Program-made: the position numbers and the translations under genes
From: Amycolatopsis sp. 2-15
GTDB lineage: Bacteria > Actinomycetota > Actinomycetes > Mycobacteriales > Pseudonocardiaceae
DNA: 64,000 bases
Assembly: GCF_030285625.1 (NCBI RefSeq)
Contig: NZ_CP127294.1
Span: 2,242,001-2,306,000 of the forward strand
Direction: 5' to 3'
In this document: piece by piece, positions 1 to 8,108 of the stretch
Numbering within the stretch: position 1 is the stretch's first letter
Layout: each line of letters opens with the position of its first letter
Notes under the pieces: generated by a model
Databases searched by the model: none
The model's input: only the letters and a program-made list of their open reading frames with translations
What the model was told of the DNA's origin: nothing

Positions 1-291
1 TTTTGGGGACAACGCCGCGAACCCGGACTCGTTGAACGCGTGGATCACCTCCCGCACATAGCCTTCGGTCGCGGCGAACATCGCCGCGATCTCCTTCGCG
101 GACCGGCCTTGCGACGAGGCCAGCACAATCCCGGATCGTCGCAGCCGCACCCGATCCCGGGCGGACCTCGTGATCTTGACCAGCCGCTGGGCCTCCTCCG
201 GCTCCAGCGACCGCGCGAACACCTCCGGCTGACGCGCCACCAGCCTCACCTCCACAGCCAGCCTCGCGATCACCGGCCCGGATGTCCACAC
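1..291 (-). CDS. IS630-family transposase, N-terminal part, cut by window edge
   Basis: The minus strand reads without a stop from a GTG at 291 (or 273) to the window edge. The product contains ARQPEVFARSLEPEEA, then LVKITRSARDRVRLRR, SQGRSAKEIAAMF and VIHAFNESGFAALSPK. This is the N-terminal helix-turn-helix region of IS630-type transposases of actinobacteria, which recognises the element ends. The DDE catalytic domain would lie beyond base 1, so completeness cannot be judged. An in-frame TGA at 309-311 limits the upstream extent. The element end is probably close to the TA dinucleotide at 329-330, since IS630 elements insert at TA; that end is inferred, as the partner terminal repeat is not visible. 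The element lies just beyond the 3' end of the SGNH hydrolase gene that stops at 339. Confidence 0.8.
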   Translation of the reverse strand, partial: MWTSGPVIARLAVEVRLVARQPEVFARSLEPEEAQRLVKITRSARDRVRLRRSGIVLASSQGRSAKEIAAMFAATEGYVREVIHAFNESGFAALSPK

Positions 292-338
292 GACACGATG
301 ACAACGTCAACGTTTCTTGATGAGGCACTAGCTGTGGA

Positions 339-2624
339 TTACGCAGCCGCGAGCGTCGACGAAGCGACACTCGCGTAGACCTGAGCACCCTGGACCGTCG
401 GATGCAGAGTCTGCTGCGATACAACCCCGATCGTCCCCAACTGGAAGATTGGGCTGTCCCCGCGAGTCAGCGACAACACGATCCGGTGGATTACCTCGGT
501 GCCTTCTGGTGCTCCGGCGGCGTCGTCACCGCACGCACCTCGGCCCTTGAAAGCCGCTCGCGGATCAGCCCAGACCGCGTTTGTCCCGGCTGACTTCGCG
601 CTCGCCACGGCCGAGCCGAGTACGTCGTCGAGACGGTTGTTCATCTCGGTGATCCACGGTGCCTCCTCGGTGCCGATGCCCGGAATGCATTCTCCAGACA
701 GTTCGAACAAGATCGGGTAGCCCATTACCAGGATCCGGGCGTTGGGTGCCTTGAGCTTGACCGCGTCGAGTACGTTTCGCAGCTTTGCGCCGATCCCGTC
801 GATCACCTTCGGTTCGGCCGACGAGAGTGGTTCGCCGTCGTTCTGGAAGACCTCGTCTTGGCACACCGAAATCGAAGTGATGCACTGCTGGAGCAGCGGC
901 GTGAACCGGGCGTCGTTTCCACCGATGGAGAAGGTCACCAACGACGTGTTCTGGTCGAGGTAACCCTGGTCAAGCTGCCTGCCCTCTTGGTACTGGCCTG
1001 AATCACCCGGACCGTGAACCGGCAGGAGCATGTCTGTGGTCGCGCCGGAGCAGGCGGACATGTGGTAATCCAGCGAGACGTCAAACGAATCCATGCGTGA
1101 CCCGACTGTGCGGCCAGGGTTGGCAGGAGTCACCATCTGCCGGGCCCACGCGTTTGGCGAGCGGTGGCACGCGTCGCGCAGCTTGGGGTCGTCGCCGTGG
1201 CCGTCACGGCCGTCGTGGTCGCTGGAACGGTAGTAGCTCCAGGCGCCGTTCACCGGGTCAGCGCTGGCTCCTTCACCCGAGGCGTAGGAATCGCCGAGCG
1301 CGACCAGTTGGTCGCCTGGCTTGCCCGGTAGCGGCTGGAAGGCGAGCGCGTCCCAGGGCACGTCCCGGATGTCGTCCTCCCAGGTGTTGTCGACTGGCGA
1401 GTGGATGAAGTTGTCCAGCGACACGCTCGGGGTGCCGTGGAAGTTGAACGCGCCGAGAGACTCCCAGTGTCCAGGCGCCGGGTTGCGCTCGTCGTCGAGA
1501 TAGTTGCCTTCGACAATCGAGCGGGTGGGCGAAGTGGAGTCCGAGCCGTTTACCGTGTAGAACGCCTGCGGCGTACGTGCGCGGTGGTCTGGGATGTACA
1601 CGAGCACACGGGCCCAACCGTTGATCTGGCGGTCGAGGGTCCACGTCCCGGTGATCCGGTGTATCGCATTATCGGGGTTGTTGATGTTCCAAGCGTGTGC
1701 GCTCCACATGTGCCCGCCGAACCCGCCGTCGATCTGATGGAAGTCGATCTTAGACGGGTAATGGCCGGAGTTGTCCGCTGCGAATTTGAAGGTGAGTGAA
1801 CCTTGATTGGTCCAGTTCTTGGCGCAACTGCGGGCTGTTGTGACATCAGTCGGCACATCGTCGATGATCAGTGCGTTGGATGGCAACGTCGAGGCACCGG
1901 AGCAGTCCGGCCGATACAGCATCTGAGAGGCCGGGAGAGCCGGCTCGGGTGTACCGGGCGCGTAGTGCGCGTTCTCGCCACCGCATGCGGTCGGGCAGTT
2001 TGTCCAGCTCGTGGACGTGTGCCACCAGCAACGCAGGTCATCACGTAGGCAATGGCTGCCAGGGTCGCTGGGGTACTCCGTCGGCTTGTGGATCTGGTTC
2101 ATGTCGCACTGCACTGATGCGGCGCAGAACGTGCCCAGCGGCGGTCGCTGGGGCGTGCCGCTGTTCGGCCAGAGCGCAGGCCGATAGGCGGCACCATACG
2201 TGCCTGCCTTCCAATCGAGCCGGAGCAGTGGGTGCTTCGCCCAACCGAGTACGCGCTCAGGATACGTCCAGTGGTTGGGGTATTTTGCGTCGTCGTAGCT
2301 GGCGTCGAGGAAGCCGTCACGGTCAGCGGGGTAATCCTCGTTGGTCATGTTGTTGCTCCAGCCAAGGCCGTAGGCGCCGTTTGAGCCTGCTTCACCCGGT
2401 GCGTGCCAGCCACTGTTGTAGGCCCAGAGTGCGTACCACCAGTTTTCGATCTTACTGGGGTCGCCGTCGTTGACGACGATCCCGAGCTGCTTCATCTGAT
2501 TCCACTTGTCGATGAGGATGTTCAAGCCAGCGGCGATATTGGCCGCATAGTCGACAGTCAGCGCGACCTGTTCATTTGGCTGATACACGGAAGTGCCTTC
2601 GGCGATCGTCATGCCAGTCGTCAC
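339..2624 (-). CDS. Golvesin-domain/SGNH hydrolase part of an amber-interrupted secreted protein
   Basis: This is the C-terminal portion (761 residues from a GTG at 2624) of a large NocE-like secreted protein. It begins within a lysozyme-like fold (QVTTGMTIAEG). A golvesin C-terminal-like domain lies at about residues 290-400 (GTWTLDRQINGWARV, FNFHGTPSVSLDNF). An SGNH/GDSL esterase domain follows from about 440, with GDSYASGEGA (block I serine), GGNDARF (block III) and a C-terminal HPTVQGAQ carrying the catalytic His. The reading frame is the same as the gene ending at 2637; a single TAG at 2639-2637 separates them. Without readthrough this part lacks a signal peptide and a convincing ribosome site, so it is probably a pseudogene fragment. 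Substrate unknown; esterase activity is inferred from the motifs. Confidence 0.72.
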   Translation of the reverse strand: MTTGMTIAEGTSVYQPNEQVALTVDYAANIAAGLNILIDKWNQMKQLGIVVNDGDPSKIENWWYALWAYNSGWHAPGEAGSNGAYGLGWSNNMTNEDYPADRDGFLDASYDDAKYPNHWTYPERVLGWAKHPLLRLDWKAGTYGAAYRPALWPNSGTPQRPPLGTFCAASVQCDMNQIHKPTEYPSDPGSHCLRDDLRCWWHTSTSWTNCPTACGGENAHYAPGTPEPALPASQMLYRPDCSGASTLPSNALIIDDVPTDVTTARSCAKNWTNQGSLTFKFAADNSGHYPSKIDFHQIDGGFGGHMWSAHAWNINNPDNAIHRITGTWTLDRQINGWARVLVYIPDHRARTPQAFYTVNGSDSTSPTRSIVEGNYLDDERNPAPGHWESLGAFNFHGTPSVSLDNFIHSPVDNTWEDDIRDVPWDALAFQPLPGKPGDQLVALGDSYASGEGASADPVNGAWSYYRSSDHDGRDGHGDDPKLRDACHRSPNAWARQMVTPANPGRTVGSRMDSFDVSLDYHMSACSGATTDMLLPVHGPGDSGQYQEGRQLDQGYLDQNTSLVTFSIGGNDARFTPLLQQCITSISVCQDEVFQNDGEPLSSAEPKVIDGIGAKLRNVLDAVKLKAPNARILVMGYPILFELSGECIPGIGTEEAPWITEMNNRLDDVLGSAVASAKSAGTNAVWADPRAAFKGRGACGDDAAGAPEGTEVIHRIVLSLTRGDSPIFQLGTIGVVSQQTLHPTVQGAQVYASVASSTLAAA

Positions 2625-2636
2625 CTGGGTGGCGCC

Positions 2637-4232
2637 CTAGCCGCAATCGACGTTGCCGAAGTCGACTTTGTTGACGCCGACCCCTTTGCCGTAGAACCCA
2701 CCCTGGTTGAAATTGCCGCTCTCACCATCGACGGTGTCCATGCCGGACTGCCAGATGTTCGACTCTTGCGCCATAACTCCAAGCAGCACCTGCACGGGAA
2801 CTTGTCCGCCGCCGATGAGTTCGTGTTTTTTGAACATGACTCCCGGGCTGTATGCGGGCAACGTCGAACCGTTCCAGCCCGCGGGGCGTTGGACGGTCAA
2901 CTGCCCCTTCACTGCCAGGTCGGCGGCCCACTCGCCCATCTCGGGAGTGGGCTGCAGTGACTGGATCTTCGGGTCGTTGCGGGGAATCGCGCACGCTCGG
3001 TCAGGGTCGGTCGTGGTGGTGGATGGATCAACCGCGGCGGACTTCTTTCCCCCTGTCGACGGTGAGCCGATTGCGGGCGAGACAGCTCGCCCAGCCGACG
3101 GCATCAGGGCGTTGGGGTGCACCGTGAACTGCGGTCGGGCGCCAGTTTTCAGTACCTGGGTGTTGATCGTGACTGGCGTCGGGTCGCCAGGATGGTCTGG
3201 CGCGCTCTCGACGTTGGTCGCCGACAGGACCGCGAGTGAGCCTGTCATCGAAAGATCGGCGTCGATCGGCACGTCGGCGGCCTGCCAGTCGCGTGGCAGC
3301 GGAACCCTCAGTCGCGTCGCTGCCGGACCTTGCACGGTCACACGTCCGGCGATCTGGCTCACCCGTACGGAGTCCAGTGGCGCCAGAGCGATCCGGGCGT
3401 CGCCGGTTTTGGTGTACCGGTGAATCTCAGTACCGGCCGGCGTTCGGATCTCGTAACCGACCCCGCCGTCCTTGTCCACACTCAGACGGAAAGGTGTGTC
3501 GGTGGTACCCGCGACATGCTTCAGCGTCCCGTCGGCGCTCACGGTGGTGAGGCCATCCGCGGCGGCGGCCAGAACGCCGTCCCCGAAGGGCACTGCGGAC
3601 GTGACCTGGCCAGTCGCGTTGACCTGTCGGACCGTCTTCGCGGTGGCGGCGTTCACAGTGACGAGCTGCGACTTGTAGGTATCGCCGGCGGTGAAATTTC
3701 GGGTGAAGACGACCTCGTCGCCCGCGCCGCAGCCAGGGTTGTAATAGGCGAGGTTCACGGTGAAAGGCAGCTTGTGGACTCCGCCGCTGCTCAAGTCGAC
3801 AATGGCGGTGAGACCTCCGGCCCGAAACAGGTCTTCGTGGTTGACCGCTTCACGCGGTGCGTACACGACTGCAGCGAACCGGCCAGACGCGGTGACGCAA
3901 TCCTGTCCGATCCATTGGCCGGTCTCGGAACCTGGTTCAGTGAGCGTTGCGGCAGTGCGCCAGGCGTAGCCGTCTTTCGCGTCGGCCACGAGGACAGGGA
4001 ACCCGGAGGTGTCGCCCGCAGTGGTCACCGCGCGGTCGGCTGATTCGGTCCAGCCCGTGCCGAGCACGGCGGACCGGTCGGCTGGAGGTACGGAATCGCG
4101 AATTTGGGCTGGCGTCTCGGTGGGCTCTGTTCGGGCGGGGGCCGCGGAGGCTTGCGGGCTTGCCAGCCCGCAGACCAAGCCGGCTGCCGCCAAGACGGCC
4201 GCCCAACGCGATCTCCGACGAGCACGGTTCAT
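2637..4232 (-). CDS. Signal peptide, beta-rich domain and lysozyme-like N-terminal part of the same secreted protein
   Basis: 531 residues from an ATG at 4232 preceded by AAGGAAGG, chosen over the far-upstream ATG at 4550 because a signal peptide starts here: basic MNRARRRSRW, hydrophobic core, then SPQASAAPA as cleavage region. A long beta-rich region with no family I can name fills residues 40-400. Low-complexity Thr/Ser/Pro follows, then the start of a transglycosylase-like fold with VLLGVMAQESN, whose Glu is the expected catalytic acid. The protein ends at DFGNVDCG followed by TAG. Downstream codons continue in frame as GATQVTTGM, as expected for the conserved motif after the catalytic Glu. 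The two halves make about 1,297 residues, close to the usual size of NocE-like actinobacterial proteins as I recall them. Either a nonsense mutation, a base-call error or readthrough. Confidence 0.7.
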   Translation of the reverse strand: MNRARRRSRWAAVLAAAGLVCGLASPQASAAPARTEPTETPAQIRDSVPPADRSAVLGTGWTESADRAVTTAGDTSGFPVLVADAKDGYAWRTAATLTEPGSETGQWIGQDCVTASGRFAAVVYAPREAVNHEDLFRAGGLTAIVDLSSGGVHKLPFTVNLAYYNPGCGAGDEVVFTRNFTAGDTYKSQLVTVNAATAKTVRQVNATGQVTSAVPFGDGVLAAAADGLTTVSADGTLKHVAGTTDTPFRLSVDKDGGVGYEIRTPAGTEIHRYTKTGDARIALAPLDSVRVSQIAGRVTVQGPAATRLRVPLPRDWQAADVPIDADLSMTGSLAVLSATNVESAPDHPGDPTPVTINTQVLKTGARPQFTVHPNALMPSAGRAVSPAIGSPSTGGKKSAAVDPSTTTTDPDRACAIPRNDPKIQSLQPTPEMGEWAADLAVKGQLTVQRPAGWNGSTLPAYSPGVMFKKHELIGGGQVPVQVLLGVMAQESNIWQSGMDTVDGESGNFNQGGFYGKGVGVNKVDFGNVDCG

Positions 4233-4460
4233 GGGATGCGCCTTCCTTGGTGGGTGTGCGGCGCGGGACGCGTCGCACACGCGATCGGGATTGTGCATCT
4301 GAGCCAATCCCGCTCGGGGTTGCTGGCCCTTGCACCTCAGGCGCGAAGGTTCGACTGTGTCCACGACTGCGATTTCACACGTGACGTTTCTTCGCGCGTG
4401 GCGGATGCATTCGGCGCGCCAAAGTGCCGGGCCGGGCGTCAGTTTGAGAATGCGAGGACT

Positions 4461-4485
4461 ACCCGGCCTCCTCCCTAGGCCGGGT
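4461..4485. other. Hairpin upstream of the interrupted secreted-protein gene
   Basis: Perfect 9-bp inverted repeat acccggcct / aggccgggt with a 7-base loop. It lies in the 518-bp gap between divergent genes starting at 4232 and 4751. There is no T-run on either side, so a role as terminator or operator is undecided. The rest of the gap, especially 4550-4750, is visibly richer in A and T than the surroundings and probably holds the promoter of the gene at 4751. Confidence 0.35.
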
Positions 4486-4750
4486 GTCATGTGGCTGCTG
4501 CGTGAACAGCGAGCTTGTCGAGTAAAGCCGCAGGTCGGGGTCTTGATCAAGAGTCAGTTGGAGTGATCAGCGTTGCGACTTTGGTAAGTTTTCGGACATT
4601 TTTCCGCCACCCGACTGGAGTATTGATCATGGACGTCCTTTATGGGTGAATCAGTTGGCGAAAGACGCTACATTGCTGCGCATTTGGTCTTCGCTCTCTT
4701 CGTGTGACGTCTTTTGCAGAATTTCATAATGTTGAAATTGGGAGGGATCA

Positions 4751-5203
4751 ATGTCTTTTGGTGCACGTCTGACGCGAAGACTTTTGACTGCAATGGGAGT
4801 CGTTTCACTCGCGGCGGGGCTCTTGACGACTGCTGTTGTCGGTGAAAGCTCGGCTGACACGGCGGTGCCGCAATCTGCTCGATCGGTGAATGCCACGTAC
4901 CACACTTGGGCGGCCGACGTGAACGCCCGTGGTGGTGGCGAGGTGCATTGGTCTCAGTGCGCGAACTACCCGTCGACAACCAATTGTGACTGGGTCATCG
5001 GTAAGGTCAGCCAGGACTGGGGTCTGGATGTGATCTGCCAGCGCGCAGGTCAGACGATCGGTGGAAATCCTTATTGGGTGTTGGTTGACACGCACGTTCC
5101 CGCAGGTGCGTATGCATATCAGGCCTGGATTGCGAGCTACTACATCGACTACCCCAGCAACCAGTTGCCCGTTCGCACTTGCAATGGTGTCGAGGGAATC
5201 TGA
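4751..5203 (+). CDS. Small secreted protein, probable SH3-like fold
   Basis: 150 residues from ATG 4751, with gggaggg nine bases upstream. Residues 1-36 form a classical signal peptide (basic LTRRLL, hydrophobic VVSLAAGLL, then VVGESSADT). The mature domain has an aromatic, Cys-containing pattern (VHWSQCANY, TTNCDWVIG, LDVICQRAG, YWVLVD, WIASYYIDY, VRTCNGVEG). The last half resembles bacterial SH3 domains, which end in a W-(I/V)-x-x-Y-Y motif and often bind cell-wall peptides. Four cysteines could form two disulfides outside the cell. Function is unknown. It is transcribed away from the interrupted NocE-like gene, and the AT-rich leader suggests its own promoter (possible -35 TGTGAC and -10 CATAAT about 25 bases before the ribosome site). 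Confidence 0.75.
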   Translation: MSFGARLTRRLLTAMGVVSLAAGLLTTAVVGESSADTAVPQSARSVNATYHTWAADVNARGGGEVHWSQCANYPSTTNCDWVIGKVSQDWGLDVICQRAGQTIGGNPYWVLVDTHVPAGAYAYQAWIASYYIDYPSNQLPVRTCNGVEGI

Positions 5204-5219
5204 CGTGAGATGAACGACG

Positions 5220-5256
5220 GCGACGGATCCGGGCCAGACATGCTCGGATCCGTCGC
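5220..5256. terminator. Bidirectional terminator hairpin between convergent genes
   Basis: Perfect 12-bp inverted repeat gcgacggatccg / cggatccgtcgc separated by 13 bases, in the 75-bp gap between the small secreted protein (ends 5203) and ponA2 (ends 5279 on the other strand). No T-run, as is common in actinobacteria. Confidence 0.6.
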
Positions 5257-5278
5257 GTCAGCGGGGGAGTGATGCGCA

Positions 5279-7501
5279 CTAGCGACCGGTGTACTTCGGA
5301 TCCTCCGGTGGCAACGGCATGATCGGCTGGTCCGCCATGATGTTCTTCATCGCGCCGAACCAGGTTTGGGCCGGGCTGAGGCCACCGAACATATTGCCGT
5401 TGTTGCAGGCAGTGACGTTACCGACGCCGTTGTAGCAGAGGCCGCCGCTGCCGGCGGTGCGGAAGACCATGGCGACACCGGCAAGTTGTGGGGTTCCGGC
5501 GACGAATGTCGCGGAACCGCTGATCTGAGTCGTGCCGGTCTTGCCGAGGATCGGGCGGTTCCACCCGACTGCGGCAGCGGCCCTTGCCGAAGTTCCGCCG
5601 GCCTGGTCGTCCTTGCTCATGCCGACGACCATCGTGTTCGCCAGGCCCTCAGGCACGGCCTGGGTGCACGCTTCTTCCTTGTACGGCACCGCTTTCCCGT
5701 TCCGATCCGAGATACCCGCCAACGGCGTGGGCGGGCACCAGACACCACCGCTCAACAGGGTGGCTGCGACGTTCGCGAGTTCCAGACCACTCGTCGGGCT
5801 GAAGCCGAGGGTGAACGAACCGACGCCGGGGTAGTTGCCCTGAGGGCCGTACGCCTTGGACTGGGGCACACTGTCCGGGTTCTTGGGATCCACCGGGTTG
5901 CCGTTGGTGTCGCTCGCCATGGTGTTCTTCATGCCGAGCCGGGTCGCCATATCGATGCCGGGCGCGGTGCTGCCGAGCTTGTCCTGCAGGGCCACGAACG
6001 CGGTGTTCGGCGAGGTCGCCAGGGCGCCTTGCAAGCTGTTCGTCGCGCCGTAGTGTCCGGCGTTGCCAACGCAGTACCACCGGGTGCGTGGTGCTCCGGT
6101 CGGTGGGCACTGGGGCTGGCTGCCGGTGAACACGTGCGAGACATAGCTGTCCCCGACCGGGATATTGCTGTAGATCCCCGCGATTCCGCGATCCAGCACC
6201 GCGGCAGTGGTGAAGATCTTGTAACTCGACCCCGCCCCACCGGTGTTGTAAACGCCCGAAGGTAGTGCGTACGTGGTCTGGCCGGCATCCGCGTCGATCC
6301 CGTAATCACGGTTCGCCGCCAGCGCCACCACTTCATGCCGCGTCTTTCCCGGGCGCACCAACGAAAGCGTGTTCGCTACGTTCTTCTGCGTTTTCTTGAC
6401 CTGTGTCTCCGCCGAGACCTTCGCCTCGTGGTTGGCCTTCTCGTCCAGGGTGGTCTTGATCGTGTACCCACCCGTGTACAGATCGTCCTTCGAGAAGCCG
6501 GCCTTCAGCAAGTAGTCCTCGACGTACTGGCAGAAGAAGCCGTTCTCCGGGCCGGCGCCGGTGCAGTTCGACGCGGGCTTCGCGGGCGTTTCGGGGACCA
6601 CGCCGAGCGGCGAGGCCTTGAAGCGTTCCGCGTCGTCCTTCGCGAGCTTCCGGTTGTCCACCATGCGGTCGAGCACGAGGTTGCGGCGCGTGGTGGCCTT
6701 GTCCGGGTGCTTCCACGGGTCGTCGTTGATCGGGTTGTTCACCAGGCCCGCGAGCAGCGCCGCCTGCGGCACGGTGAGCTTCTCGGGTGTGGTGTTGAAG
6801 TACGCGTGCGCGGCGGCGCCGATGCCGAAGATCTGGCGCGAGAACTCGACGACGTTCAGGTACCCGGCCAGGATCTGCTGCTTCGACAGCTTCGTCTCGA
6901 GCTGGATCGCGATGCGGGCTTCCTTGAGCTTGCGCGCGAGCGTCTGCTCCTGCGCCTTCTCCTGGCCGACCTTGTCGCCTCGATACACGACGTTGATCAG
7001 GTAGTTCTTCACATACTGCTGCGTGAGCGTCGAAGCACCCTGCGTGTCGCCGCCCGTGCTGTTGGACACGGCCGCGCGCAGCGTGCCCTGCCAGTCGACG
7101 CCGTGGTGCTCGTAGAAGCGCTTGTCCTCCACCGACACCAAGGCCCACTGCATGGCCTCGTTGATCTGGTCGGCCGCCACCGGGATGCGGTACTGGTCGT
7201 ACAGCGTCGCAATGGGCTTGCCGCCCGAGTCGGTGATCGTCGTCACCAGGGGTGGCGGGATGTCGGCGAGGTCGGACGATGTCTTCTCCACCGTCTCGCT
7301 CGCCTGGTTCGACGCGACGCCGGCCGCGCCCACCACGGGGAACAGGATTCCGGCGACGAGCACCCCCGCGAGCAGACAGAGGCCGATGAGCTTGAAGAGA
7401 CCGTCCGTTTTGCGCACGAAGGCCAGGGTACTGAAGGCCTGTTGTGCTCCCGTTACCTCACACCCGCCAGGGGTCGACAGTCGTGACAAAACGGACCCCA
7501 T
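5279..7501 (-). CDS. ponA2: Class A penicillin-binding protein PonA2-type
   Basis: Bifunctional peptidoglycan synthase: it polymerises glycan strands and cross-links stem peptides at the outer face of the membrane. 740 residues from ATG 7501. One membrane segment (about 37-60) is followed by a GT51 glycosyltransferase domain with catalytic Glu in EDKRFYEHH (E125) and the QGASTLTQQYVKN motif. The transpeptidase has SSYK (SxxK, about 420), SPNT (SxN) and KTGTT (about 665). The order ponA2-whiB4-two Get3-like ATPases matches M. tuberculosis Rv3682-Rv3679. Unlike the mycobacterial protein, it ends just after the transpeptidase domain and carries no PASTA domain. The start is uncertain: no good ribosome site precedes any candidate, and further ATGs lie upstream at 7528 and 7573. 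Confidence 0.93.
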   Translation of the reverse strand: MGSVLSRLSTPGGCEVTGAQQAFSTLAFVRKTDGLFKLIGLCLLAGVLVAGILFPVVGAAGVASNQASETVEKTSSDLADIPPPLVTTITDSGGKPIATLYDQYRIPVAADQINEAMQWALVSVEDKRFYEHHGVDWQGTLRAAVSNSTGGDTQGASTLTQQYVKNYLINVVYRGDKVGQEKAQEQTLARKLKEARIAIQLETKLSKQQILAGYLNVVEFSRQIFGIGAAAHAYFNTTPEKLTVPQAALLAGLVNNPINDDPWKHPDKATTRRNLVLDRMVDNRKLAKDDAERFKASPLGVVPETPAKPASNCTGAGPENGFFCQYVEDYLLKAGFSKDDLYTGGYTIKTTLDEKANHEAKVSAETQVKKTQKNVANTLSLVRPGKTRHEVVALAANRDYGIDADAGQTTYALPSGVYNTGGAGSSYKIFTTAAVLDRGIAGIYSNIPVGDSYVSHVFTGSQPQCPPTGAPRTRWYCVGNAGHYGATNSLQGALATSPNTAFVALQDKLGSTAPGIDMATRLGMKNTMASDTNGNPVDPKNPDSVPQSKAYGPQGNYPGVGSFTLGFSPTSGLELANVAATLLSGGVWCPPTPLAGISDRNGKAVPYKEEACTQAVPEGLANTMVVGMSKDDQAGGTSARAAAAVGWNRPILGKTGTTQISGSATFVAGTPQLAGVAMVFRTAGSGGLCYNGVGNVTACNNGNMFGGLSPAQTWFGAMKNIMADQPIMPLPPEDPKYTGR

Positions 7502-7536
7502 GAGGTGACTTCCGGTAACGGAATGCATGCTAGGTC

Positions 7537-7566
7537 TTGGCGGGGGGAACCGAGGGCCCCTACAGT
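7537..7566 (+). promoter_or_regulatory. Possible promoter in the ponA2-whiB4 divergent gap
   Basis: TTGGCG and TACAGT separated by 18 bases fit a sigma-70-type promoter. It would give whiB4 a leader of about 190 bases. The 258-bp gap between the divergent genes (7502-7759) holds no convincing small gene. Confidence 0.3.
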
Positions 7567-7759
7567 CCGTCAACGTCTCACGAAAGATTTGCCGACCGGA
7601 CGGCCCAGTGCGAGTGGGAGCTCCTCTGGACCGAATGGCGGCAGCGGCACCGGGGAGGTGCCGTCACCGACGTGGGAGCAGAGGGAGACACGCTCGCGGG
7701 GGTGGGAGCGGGAGCTTCACCTTCGCTGGTGTCGAACACCAGGGTAGGGAGCTGGGGGT

Positions 7760-8056
7760 ATGGAGACCAACCAGTCGAGCTGGCGCATGAGCGCGTCGTG
7801 CCGGGATGCGGATCCCGACGGGCTCTTCGTGCGCGGCGCCGAGCAGAACCGGGCGAAAGCCGTGTGTATGGGCTGCCCGGTTCGCACGGAGTGCCTCGCC
7901 GAGGCGCTCGACGGCCGGATCAGCTTCGGTGTCTGGGGTGGCATGACCGAACGCGAGCGCCGCGCGCTGCTGCGCCGGCGTTCCGACGTCACCAGCTGGA
8001 CCGAGCTGCTCGAGGCGGCCAAGCGCGACGCGCTGGAAGGCGCGCAAGTCAGCTGA
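7760..8056 (+). CDS. whiB4: WhiB4-type iron-sulfur redox-responsive regulator
   Basis: 98-residue WhiB protein. Four cysteines at 14, 36, 39 and 45 (C-x21-C-x2-C-x5-C) ligate a [4Fe-4S] cluster that senses oxygen and nitric oxide. The turn motif FGVWGGMTERERR is intact, followed by a basic RRRS DNA-contact region. The gene stands between ponA2 and the Get3-like pair, the position of whiB4 (Rv3681c) in M. tuberculosis, which supports the subtype; sequence alone would only say WhiB. In mycobacteria WhiB4 controls antioxidant and beta-lactam-related responses, so adjacency to a penicillin-binding protein is suggestive. It is preceded by a purine-rich gagctggggg. Confidence 0.92.
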   Translation: METNQSSWRMSASCRDADPDGLFVRGAEQNRAKAVCMGCPVRTECLAEALDGRISFGVWGGMTERERRALLRRRSDVTSWTELLEAAKRDALEGAQVS

Positions 8057-8060
8057 CACC

Positions 8061-8108
8061 TTCGTGAGTGGCTGGGCCGGTCCGAGAACAGGCCCAGCCA
8101 CTCACGAA
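8061..8108. terminator. Strong bidirectional terminator
   Basis: Perfect 18-bp inverted repeat (ttcgtgagtggctgggcc and its complement) with a 12-base loop. It fills the whole 52-bp gap between whiB4 and the convergent ATPase gene. A 13-base echo of the right arm (agccactcacgag) continues into the 3' end of the ATPase coding sequence. Confidence 0.75.

Noticed and set aside
4651..4979. Minus-strand frames opposite the start of the small secreted protein
   Set aside because: No domain, no ribosome site, and they overlap a gene with a clear signal peptide.
6335..7486. 383-codon plus-strand open frame opposite ponA2, and similar long frames opposite other genes (8064-9275, 19975-21444, 46192-47556, 47430-49526)
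   Set aside because: Arg/Ala/Gly-rich translations with no domains, fully opposite well-supported genes; a usual effect of high GC.
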